34,969 nt of DNA from Magnetococcales bacterium DC0425bin3 (GTDB taxonomy: Bacteria; Pseudomonadota; Magnetococcia; Magnetococcales; DC0425bin3), in the NCBI GenBank assembly GCA_002753665.1, contig PEAP01000021.1:1-34969 (forward strand), read 5' to 3'. The notes beneath the pieces were generated by a model. It was not told where the DNA came from and did not search any database. It saw only the letters and a list, made by a program, of their open reading frames with translations. The translations under genes were made by a program, and so were the position numbers. Of the stretch, positions 1 to 6,399 are shown piece after piece; position 1 is the first letter of the stretch; each line of letters opens with the position of its first letter.

Positions 1-1
1 G

Positions 2-637
2 ATCGCCCGGCAGACCAACCTGCTGGCCCTGAACGCCGCCATCGAGGCGGCCCGGGCCGGGGAGCATGGCAAGGGCTTCGCGGTGGTGGCGGCGGAGGTG
101 CGCAAGCTGGCCGAACGCAGCCAGACGGCGGCCGGCGAAATCAGCCAACTGTCCGCCTCCAGCGTGGAGGTGGCCGAGCGGGCCGGCGGCATCATCGACA
201 CCCTGGTGCCCAACATCCAGAAGACCGCCGAACTGGTGAAGGAAATCACCGCCAGCAGTCAGGAACAGAACCAGGGCGCCAACCAGATCAACCAGGCCAT
301 CCAGCAGCTCGACCAGGTGATCCAGCAGAACGCCGGCGCCTCCGAGGAAATGGCCGCCACCGCCGAGGAACTCAAGTCCCAGGCCGGGCAGTTGAACGAG
401 GCCATCTCCTTCTTCAAGACCGGCGACAACCGTGCTTTCGGGACGGCCAGCAAGCCCCGCCGCACCGAAAAGCCCAAGGCCATCGCCCATGCCAGCCATG
501 GCGGCGGCAAGAAGACCGCCGCCCACCATCATGCCCCGGCGGCCCGCCCCAAGGCCCTGCCCCAGCCCACCGGCAAGGGCGTGGAGCTGAAGATGGGCGG
601 CGGCGAGAAGGACGACGACGAGTTCGAAAGCTTTTGA
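2..637 (+). CDS. Methyl-accepting chemotaxis protein, C-terminal part (5' end outside window)
   Basis: The reading frame is open from base 2 and encodes 211 residues of a chemoreceptor signalling domain. The hairpin-tip signature ([20 protein letters not shown], then [18 protein letters not shown]) is at the very start; this tip contacts CheA and CheW in the family. A long helical methylation region follows, with E/Q/A-rich heptads such as [18 protein letters not shown]. About residue 140 the protein becomes a flexible His/Lys/Pro/Ala-rich linker and ends in DDDEFESF. The last five residues (EFESF) fit the x-aromatic-x-x-aromatic pattern of the CheR/CheB tethering pentapeptide, and the flexible tail fits that role. 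The sensor domain and membrane segments lie upstream, so the ligand cannot be predicted. Confidence 0.95.
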   Translation: MARQTNLLALNAAIEAARAGEHGKGFAVVAAEVRKLAERSQTAAGEISQLSASSVEVAERAGGIIDTLVPNIQKTAELVKEITASSQEQNQGANQINQAIQQLDQVIQQNAGASEEMAATAEELKSQAGQLNEAISFFKTGDNRAFGTASKPRRTEKPKAIAHASHGGGKKTAAHHHAPAARPKALPQPTGKGVELKMGGGEKDDDEFESF

Positions 638-672
638 TCATTCCTTGAACCACGGGCCGGCTCCCTCGCGGG

Positions 673-730
673 TGGGGGGAGCTGGCTCCTTCCAACAGTG
701 GAGGGTGGAGGGAGGCTTCCCCCATCCATT
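673..730 (-). repeat. Dispersed intergenic repeat, copy E
   Basis: Read on the minus strand this carries the GGAAGCCTCCC and TCCACCCTCCAC core shared with copies at 11474, 13713, 13841 and (shortened) 16484. A short hairpin, GGAGC and GCTCC around TG at 678-689, sits beside the core. It fills the gap between the chemoreceptor gene and ffh. This is the most divergent copy: the hairpin sequence differs from the others. Confidence 0.55.
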
Positions 731-753
731 CAGAGTTTGAAGATCGCGCCGCC

Positions 754-2133
754 ATGTTCGAAAATCTGACCGACCGCTTCGAAGCGCTGTTCAAGAAACT
801 TCGCGGCCAAAGCACCCTGACCGAGGACAACATCCAGGAGGCCATGCGCGAGGTGCGGGTGGCCCTGCTGGAGGCCGACGTCAACCTGGAGGTGGTGCGC
901 GCCTTCATCGACCGGGTGCGGGCCAAGGCCGTGGGACTGCGCACGGTGGGCAGCGTCACCCCGGGGCAGCAGGTGATCAAGGTGGTCCATGACGAACTGG
1001 TCCACCTGATGGGGGAAAGCAATGCCGCCCTGAACCTGGCCACCCAACCGCCGGCGGTGGTGATGATGGTCGGGTTGCAGGGCTCCGGCAAGACCACCAC
1101 CACCGGCAAGCTGGCCCGCTGGCTGCGGGAGAAGGACAACAAGAAAAGCCTGCTGGTCTCCCTGGACGTGTACCGCCCCGCCGCCATGGAGCAGTTGGCC
1201 ACCGTGGCCGGCCAAGCGGGGGTGGACGTGGTGTCCCCCCGGCCCGACGGCGATCCGCTGGACATCGCCTCCCAGGCGGTCGATCAGGCGGTCAACGGTG
1301 GCTACGATGTGCTGCTGGTGGATACCGCCGGTCGGCTCCATGTGGACGAGGAGCTGATGATCGAGCTGGACGATATCCGCACCATCGTCGATCCGGTGGA
1401 GATCCTGCTGGTGGCCGACGCCATGACCGGCCAGGACGCGGTCACGGTGGCCGAGGCCTTCAACCGGCGCCTGGACCTGACCGGGGTGGTGCTGACCAAG
1501 ACAGATGGCGACGCCCGGGGCGGGGCGGCCCTGTCCATCCGCCATGTGACGGGCAAGCCCATCAAGTTCCTCGGCACCGGGGAGAAGCTGGAGGGGCTGG
1601 AGCCGTTCCATCCGGACCGGCTGGCCTCCCGCATCCTGGGCATGGGGGACGTGGTCACCCTGGTGGAAACCGCCATGGCCAAGGTGGACCTGGAACAGGC
1701 GGCCAGGCTGCAGGACAAGATCACCAAGAGCGCCTTCACCCTGGAGGATTTTCTGGAGCAACTGGGGCAGATCAAGAAAATGGGCTCCATGGGCGACCTG
1801 ATGGAGATGATCCCGGGGGTGAAGCAGGCCCTCAAGGGGCAGGATCTGTCGATGGCCGATGGGCAGATGAAGCGGGTGGAGGCGATCATCCTCTCCATGA
1901 CCCGGGAGGAGCGCCGCAAGCACCAGGTGATCAACGCCTCCCGTAAACGCCGCATCGCCATGGGCTCGGGCACCTCGGTGCAGGAGGTCAACCGGGTCCT
2001 CAAGCAGTTCGTGCAGATGCAGACCATGATGAAACAGATCGGCAAGATGGGCAAGAAGGGGTTCCTGCGGGGGCGGGGAATGCCCAACATCGCTCCCAAT
2101 CTGCTCCCCCGTCCCCCCGGCCGGCCGTTCTGA
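754..2133 (+). CDS. ffh: Signal recognition particle GTPase Ffh
   Basis: This 459-residue protein is the SRP54 homologue that binds signal sequences of membrane and secreted proteins and delivers ribosomes to FtsY at the inner membrane. Order of domains: N-terminal helical bundle (about 1-85), NG GTPase domain with P-loop GLQGSGKT at 107-114, DVYRPAA at 138-144, DTAGR at 190-194 and TKTD at 248-251, then the methionine-rich M domain (about 300-440). The M domain has GMGD, the finger-loop methionines and the RNA-binding segment near SRKRRIAMGSGT. Length is normal for the family. The ATG at 754 gives the canonical MFENLTDRF start, but no strong Shine-Dalgarno sequence precedes it. The gene stands alone here; the next gene is convergent. 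Confidence 0.98.
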   Translation: MFENLTDRFEALFKKLRGQSTLTEDNIQEAMREVRVALLEADVNLEVVRAFIDRVRAKAVGLRTVGSVTPGQQVIKVVHDELVHLMGESNAALNLATQPPAVVMMVGLQGSGKTTTTGKLARWLREKDNKKSLLVSLDVYRPAAMEQLATVAGQAGVDVVSPRPDGDPLDIASQAVDQAVNGGYDVLLVDTAGRLHVDEELMIELDDIRTIVDPVEILLVADAMTGQDAVTVAEAFNRRLDLTGVVLTKTDGDARGGAALSIRHVTGKPIKFLGTGEKLEGLEPFHPDRLASRILGMGDVVTLVETAMAKVDLEQAARLQDKITKSAFTLEDFLEQLGQIKKMGSMGDLMEMIPGVKQALKGQDLSMADGQMKRVEAIILSMTREERRKHQVINASRKRRIAMGSGTSVQEVNRVLKQFVQMQTMMKQIGKMGKKGFLRGRGMPNIAPNLLPRPPGRPF

Positions 2134-2180
2134 AGCCGGGCGGGCCGTCGTCCGCTCCGACCCTCGTCTCCTCCTCCCCG

Positions 2181-2229
2181 CCCTCTTGGATCCCCTTGGA
2201 AGGAGCCCTCTTGGACCCCTTGGAAGGAG
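2181..2229. repeat. Near-perfect tandem duplication of a 24/25-bp unit
   Basis: Two head-to-tail copies (2181-2205 and 2206-2229) begin CCCTCTTGGA and end CCTTGGAAGGAG. They differ only by one T. The duplication lies between the convergent ends of ffh and the small unknown gene at 2244-2627. It has no clear hairpin or terminator form, and I see no function for it. Confidence 0.8.
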
Positions 2230-2243
2230 AGAGAACAGCAGGG

Positions 2244-2627
2244 TCAAGATCCCATTGATTTCTTGTCGCGATAGGCCGCCAGCAACTCCCGGATGGTCAC
2301 ATCATCGCTTTCCAGGCCGAAGAAGCGCTGGAACCCGCGCAACTGCTCCAGGGTTTCCCGGGTCACGGTGATGCAGTCTCCGGCATCCGCGGCGGGTCCG
2401 GTCCCGGAGTCGAGGAGTTGACTGCGCTGGGGCTCGGGCAGGTAGGTGTTGAGCCATTTTTCCAGGCGCCGGACCGCATCCGGTCCGGGCTCCTGGGGAA
2501 TCTGCTGAAACAGGTCCAGGACCCATTTTTCCGCGTTGATGCGGTAGGTGTCGATCAGGAACTGGATTTTGCCCCGCATTTCGAGGAAATCGATCTCCTC
2601 AAGCTGAAACTGAACCGGCCTTGGCAT
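2244..2627 (-). CDS. Small protein of unknown function
   Basis: I do not recognise this 127-residue protein. The frame is open to 2732, but ATG at 2627 is preferred: GGGAG lies about nine bases upstream, and the extra upstream residues look non-coding. The protein starts MPRPVQFQLEEIDFLEM, is predicted mostly helical and acidic, with no signal peptide or membrane segment. It lies 88 bases after the ankyrin gene on the same strand, so it may be the last gene of the molybdoenzyme operon; the gap is larger than elsewhere in that operon, so this is uncertain. Confidence 0.6.
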   Translation of the reverse strand: MPRPVQFQLEEIDFLEMRGKIQFLIDTYRINAEKWVLDLFQQIPQEPGPDAVRRLEKWLNTYLPEPQRSQLLDSGTGPAADAGDCITVTRETLEQLRGFQRFFGLESDDVTIRELLAAYRDKKSMGS

Positions 2628-2715
2628 GACAGGCAACTCCCTGGATCGCAAGAGGCTGGTCGACGTTTTTCGGCCGCTGCTTGCCGGGAAAATCGCATTG
2701 CGACTGTCCCGGTGG

Positions 2716-3714
2716 TCAAAAGCAGGTCCCACCGGCCTCTTTCAATCGCAGTTCCACCTCCTCGTGGTTGTGTTCCACGGCCAGCAGACGGGCGGTTTCG
2801 CTGTTGTTGTTCATGTCGTTGACCCGGGCCTTGCGGGCCAGGAGCAGGTTGACCACGGCCAGGTGGCCATTCTTGGCGGCGAACATCAGGGCGGTCATGC
2901 CGTCCTCGTTCTTGCCGTTGATGTCGGCGCCATGGTCCAGCAGCAGGGCCACCACTGTGTCATGGCCGGCCTCGGCGGCCAGCAGCATGGCGCTGCAGCC
3001 GCAGACATGGTTCTTGTCCAGGCTGGCCCCGGCCTTGAGCAGGGCCTCGACCATCGCGATATTGCCCTTCTGGGCGGCCAGCATGAGGGCCGTGCTGCCT
3101 TCGTAATCCTGGGCATTGAGGTCGGCCTTGGCGGCCAGCAGCGGGGCCAGCAGGTGGGCGTGTCCGGCCTTGGCGGCCATCAACAGGGCGGTGCGCTTCT
3201 TCTTGTTGACCAGGTCCGGGTTGGCCTTGGCGGCCAGCAGGCGCTCGACGATGCGGGTTTGCAACGCCCGCCCGTCGTCGGTTTTGGTCTCGACCCGCAC
3301 CGCCTTGAGCAGGGCGGTCCAGTCGTGGGGGGTCTGGAAGTTCACATCCGCACCGGCTTTCAGCAACCGGTCCACCATTTCCGGCCGCAGCGATTCGGCG
3401 GCCATGATCAGGGGCGAACAGCCGGCCCGCGGATGGAAGGTGTTGACGTTGACGCCCTTCTCCAGCAGCCAATCGACGATCTTCATGTGACCGCCCTGCA
3501 CCGCCCACATCAACAGGGGCATGCCGGTGGGGCTGGGCTGGTTGAAATCCGCCCCCTGGGACAGGGCCTTCTCCACGCCGGCCACATCGTTGTCGGCGGC
3601 GAGGTCCCACAGGGTGGGGGTGCCATTCCCGGCCTTGGCGGCGGGGGCGGACCAGAGCGCCCCGGGGGCCAGCAGCAGGGACAGCGCCAGAACGGCCAAC
3701 AGGTTCGTTTTCAT
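2716..3714 (-). CDS. Exported ankyrin-repeat protein
   Basis: This 332-residue protein begins with a Sec-type signal peptide (MKTNLLAVLALSLLLAPGAL, probable cleavage near residues 22-27). It is followed by about eight ankyrin repeats, recognisable from recurring G-x-TALMLAA, G-A-D-V/I-N and IVxxLLxxGA segments. It therefore probably acts in the periplasm by binding another protein. It starts with a strong GGGAGGAATCC ribosome site, and its ATG overlaps the stop of the upstream gene by four bases (ATGA), so the two are translationally coupled in the molybdoenzyme operon. Exported ankyrin proteins are known beside redox enzymes (AnkB near catalase in Pseudomonas). A role in assembly or protection of the periplasmic molybdoenzyme is inference only. 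Confidence 0.92.
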   Translation of the reverse strand: MKTNLLAVLALSLLLAPGALWSAPAAKAGNGTPTLWDLAADNDVAGVEKALSQGADFNQPSPTGMPLLMWAVQGGHMKIVDWLLEKGVNVNTFHPRAGCSPLIMAAESLRPEMVDRLLKAGADVNFQTPHDWTALLKAVRVETKTDDGRALQTRIVERLLAAKANPDLVNKKKRTALLMAAKAGHAHLLAPLLAAKADLNAQDYEGSTALMLAAQKGNIAMVEALLKAGASLDKNHVCGCSAMLLAAEAGHDTVVALLLDHGADINGKNEDGMTALMFAAKNGHLAVVNLLLARKARVNDMNNNSETARLLAVEHNHEEVELRLKEAGGTCF

Positions 3715-4289
3715 GGATTCCTCCCAATGGAATGGCCGAACAGGCCGGTAAACATGCCCCGGCGGGACAGATGCCGCTGCAGAGGACAGCGGCCACCATG
3801 TTTCTGCCGCTGGACGTTGCGGTACTGCTCCACCCCGGACCAGGCGGCGAACACCGCGTCGGGGTTCGGGTAACGGCCCAGGCCGGTCACCAGGGGCCGC
3901 AGCAGAAAGATCCCGGCGGTCGCGGCCCGTTGCAGATGAAAGGCCGCCGGCGCCCCTTCCCGCAGCACCGTCACCCGGGGACCCAGGCGGCCGGGATGGG
4001 GGGACGGGGTCTGCCAGTCCAATGGTCCGCCGTCGGCGCCCGCGGGGGAGCTGACGGGGGCCCAGACCAGGCCCAGCACCCAGGAGACCAACAGCAGGCA
4101 GGAGCGGCCTGAGGCTTCGGTGGCGAATGAGCGGATTTCGGGGGCGAAATCCCCATGGAGCGCAAAGGTCAGGGGATCGGCGCTCCCCTCCGTTTCATCC
4201 AAGCTCCGGGCCGCGGCGAAATGGGCCAGGAGGGCGGCCTGCCAGTCGGCATCGGTCAGGCCGGGATCCGACCAGGGTTCGTTCATCAT
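3711..4289 (-). CDS. Unknown protein in the molybdoenzyme operon
   Basis: This 192-residue protein (MMNEPWSDPGLTDADW...) matches no family I recognise. The frame stays open further upstream, but ATG at 4289 forms an ATGA overlap with the TorD-like gene's stop, and the upstream part of the frame is that gene read out of phase. Its own stop overlaps the ankyrin gene start by four bases. A short hydrophobic stretch (SCLLLVSWVLGLVWAP, about residues 62-77) could be a single membrane segment or a buried helix. The C-terminus is basic (RQKHGG..., LSRRGMF). The tight coupling on both sides suggests its product works with the oxidoreductase or its maturation. Confidence 0.75.
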   Translation of the reverse strand: MMNEPWSDPGLTDADWQAALLAHFAAARSLDETEGSADPLTFALHGDFAPEIRSFATEASGRSCLLLVSWVLGLVWAPVSSPAGADGGPLDWQTPSPHPGRLGPRVTVLREGAPAAFHLQRAATAGIFLLRPLVTGLGRYPNPDAVFAAWSGVEQYRNVQRQKHGGRCPLQRHLSRRGMFTGLFGHSIGRNP

Positions 4290-4828
4290 GATGCTCCATC
4301 TCCCAAGAGAATTGCCAGGCGCCGGGCCAGCACCCGGTAGAGCAGCAGCCCGCTGGCCTGTTCCAGAGCCTGGGCCCAGTCCGGCACCCAGGGGAGAATC
4401 TGTTCCTGCCACAGGCGTTCCAATAGTGCGCCGGAGGGCGCATCCCCACGGGAGGCCAGCAGGGCCGCGCCCTCCAGCAGGGTGCCCAGATAGTCCGGGG
4501 GCAGTTCCCCGCGCGGCTCCAGTCCCGCCTGGCGGAACAGCAGCCGCGCGGCCGTGGCGATGTCTCCGCCCATGGTGCCCTTGCGCCAGGCCGAGGCGAA
4601 CGGGGGGCAGGGAGTGCGGGGCACGCCGTTCAGGAACAACCGGGTGTGTTCGCCCTGCCACTGTGCCAGGGGCAGGGCGGCCAGTTCCGCCACGGCGCCC
4701 TGCAGCCAGGGCGCCCGGGGCAGGAGGTCGTGCAGGGCTTCCAGGGAATCGGCTCCTGGCTGGGCCAGCAGCCCAGCCAGGAGGGCGATCTCGTCCAGAG
4801 CCCCGGGATGGTTACCAGGGATAGGCAT
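4286..4828 (-). CDS. TorD/DmsD-type molybdoenzyme chaperone
   Basis: A 180-residue, all-helical protein of the TorD/DmsD/NarJ class. In the family it binds the apo-catalytic subunit and its Tat signal until cofactor is inserted. Supporting features are the helical N-terminus (ALDEIALLAGLLAQPG), the segment EHTRLFLNGVPRTPCPPFASAW, which matches the family's conserved E-[FY]-x-[RY]-LF ... P-P-[FY]-x-S motif, and a C-terminal helix bundle (LWQEQILPWVPDWAQALEQA). Size is normal. Its start lies inside the end of the NrfD gene (17-base overlap), and its stop overlaps the next start by four bases. The client is almost certainly the Tat-exported molybdoenzyme at the head of the operon. Confidence 0.85.
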   Translation of the reverse strand: MPIPGNHPGALDEIALLAGLLAQPGADSLEALHDLLPRAPWLQGAVAELAALPLAQWQGEHTRLFLNGVPRTPCPPFASAWRKGTMGGDIATAARLLFRQAGLEPRGELPPDYLGTLLEGAALLASRGDAPSGALLERLWQEQILPWVPDWAQALEQASGLLLYRVLARRLAILLGDGAS

Positions 4829-5768
4829 AGACCCCGGCCTGCATGAAAAAGTGGCGCAGGAGAAAGCCGCCGCTGAGGACCAGCAGCGACGCGGTGACGA
4901 TGGGCACCTTGCCGCTCCAGCGTCCGAACACGCACTTCACCTCCATGGCCAGGGGCACCATGAGCCCCATGACCACGAAGCCCAGCACCCAGCCCGGGTT
5001 GCCCCACAGCAGCTCGGCGGAGCGATAGCCCGATTCCGAGCCGGACAGGGTGAAGTTGAAGAAGGAGTAGATGATCACCAGTTCCGCCGTGATCAGGCAC
5101 ATGTCCACCCGCTCATAGAGGGCGCGGATGGTGTGATCCACCCGATGGTAGATGAAAAGGTACATGACGATCAGCAGCCAGGCCATGGCGGTGGAGAAGG
5201 CCGAGACCGTGAACAGGATCGGCACCGCCGGGTTGTGCCACAAGGTGACGGCGGGAAAGCTCTGCAGCAGCAGGCCGGTATAGACCGCGGTGCCCAGGCC
5301 GGTGATCACCGCCACCCAGGCCAGGAAGGGTTGGAAGCGGGTGGCGACCAGGGCCACGTCGCGGGTGAATTTCATCTTCAACAGCGCCCCCACCAGGGGC
5401 CAATGCAGCAGGCGGGGTTTTTCCACCATGTAGGGCAGGGCATAGAGGATGGCCGCCACCTGGAGCCAGAGGATGAACTGGGAGCCCCAGGCGATCCAGG
5501 AGTCCGGTTTGTGAAAAATACCCCAGGGGGTGAGGATGTAGATGGCGGCCCATTTGTTCAACAGGTGCAGGAACAGCATGCCCGATCCCACCACCATCAT
5601 GATGGTGCCGGAGATGGCCCCCCACATCACCAGTTCCTTCTCTTCCCGCAGGTACATGTGGGACAAGAAGCTGACCACGATCACCGCGGCGCCCATGCCG
5701 CCCAGGAACAGATAGAGGGCGAACCACCAGGTCCACAGATTCTGCGTGGCAAAGGTCATCGTTTCCAT
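4812..5768 (-). CDS. NrfD/PsrC-type membrane quinone-linked subunit
   Basis: A 318-residue integral membrane protein with eight or more hydrophobic helices, of the NrfD/PsrC family that anchors complex iron-sulfur molybdoenzymes and exchanges electrons and protons with quinones. The N-terminus (TWWFALYLFLGGMGAAVIVVS) carries the family's conserved Y-x-F-x-G-G-x-G-A motif in the first helix. A strong GAGGAGA ribosome site precedes the ATG at 5768, and the gap to the iron-sulfur gene is 12 bases. With the two upstream genes it forms the classic catalytic/ferredoxin/anchor trio. Whether the complex reduces or oxidises its substrate cannot be read from this subunit. Confidence 0.92.
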   Translation of the reverse strand: METMTFATQNLWTWWFALYLFLGGMGAAVIVVSFLSHMYLREEKELVMWGAISGTIMMVVGSGMLFLHLLNKWAAIYILTPWGIFHKPDSWIAWGSQFILWLQVAAILYALPYMVEKPRLLHWPLVGALLKMKFTRDVALVATRFQPFLAWVAVITGLGTAVYTGLLLQSFPAVTLWHNPAVPILFTVSAFSTAMAWLLIVMYLFIYHRVDHTIRALYERVDMCLITAELVIIYSFFNFTLSGSESGYRSAELLWGNPGWVLGFVVMGLMVPLAMEVKCVFGRWSGKVPIVTASLLVLSGGFLLRHFFMQAGVYAYPW

Positions 5769-5780
5769 GGGGATCTCCTC

Positions 5781-6380
5781 TTACCGTTCGGGGATGTAGT
5801 AGACGTTGGGACGGGTGCCCAGATGGGCCATGAGGGGTTTGGCCTTGTGGGTGCGCACCAGCTCGGTCACCGGATCGATGGGGTTGTCCAGATCGCCGAA
5901 AATGCGGGCATACCCCACGCAGGTCTGGACGCAGGCCGGGGGCTTGCCGGCCTCCAGGCGGTGGTTGCAGAAGGAGCATTTGTCCATGCTGGGGGACTTG
6001 CGGTGCAGGGTGCCGTAGAATTTCTTGCCCTCGGCGATGTCGTCGTGGGTGTAGGGGTAACGGGCGTCGTAGGGGCAGGCCAGGGCGCAGGCCTGGCAGC
6101 CCATGCAGAGTTCCTCGTCCACCAGCACCACGCCGTCCTTGGTCTGGTAGGTCGCCCCGGTGGGACAGACCGACATGCAGGCGGGATTTGCGCAATGATT
6201 GCAGAGGCGCGGGATGAAATGGCGATGCACGGCCCGTCCCGAGGCGGTTTCCCGGTCGTGGACGTAGGTGCGCCACTGGTCGGACCAGACCGGGGTCTGG
6301 TTCTCCAGGGAGCAGGCGGCCATGCAGGCGTTGCAGCCCACGCAGGTGTTCATGTCGATGACCATGGCATAGCGGGTCAT
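5781..6380 (-). CDS. Four-cluster [4Fe-4S] electron-transfer subunit
   Basis: This 199-residue protein has sixteen cysteines in four groups: C13/C16/C19/C23, C60/C63/C68/C72, C92/C95/C98/C102 and C135/C138/C150/C154. That is the pattern of DmsB/PsrB/NrfC-type subunits, which carry four [4Fe-4S] clusters and pass electrons between the molybdenum subunit and the membrane anchor. There is no signal peptide, as expected for a subunit that is co-exported with its Tat-bearing partner. It starts 19 bases after the catalytic gene's stop, with an AGGAG site. Length is typical. Confidence 0.95.
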   Translation of the reverse strand: MTRYAMVIDMNTCVGCNACMAACSLENQTPVWSDQWRTYVHDRETASGRAVHRHFIPRLCNHCANPACMSVCPTGATYQTKDGVVLVDEELCMGCQACALACPYDARYPYTHDDIAEGKKFYGTLHRKSPSMDKCSFCNHRLEAGKPPACVQTCVGYARIFGDLDNPIDPVTELVRTHKAKPLMAHLGTRPNVYYIPER

Positions 6381-6399
6381 ATCGCAGCTCCTCTCCTGT

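Noticed and set aside
730-2247. Long minus-strand open frame opposite ffh (505 codons)
   Set aside because: It mirrors the codon periodicity of ffh and has low-complexity His/Gly/Leu composition. Long antisense frames are expected in GC-rich genes.
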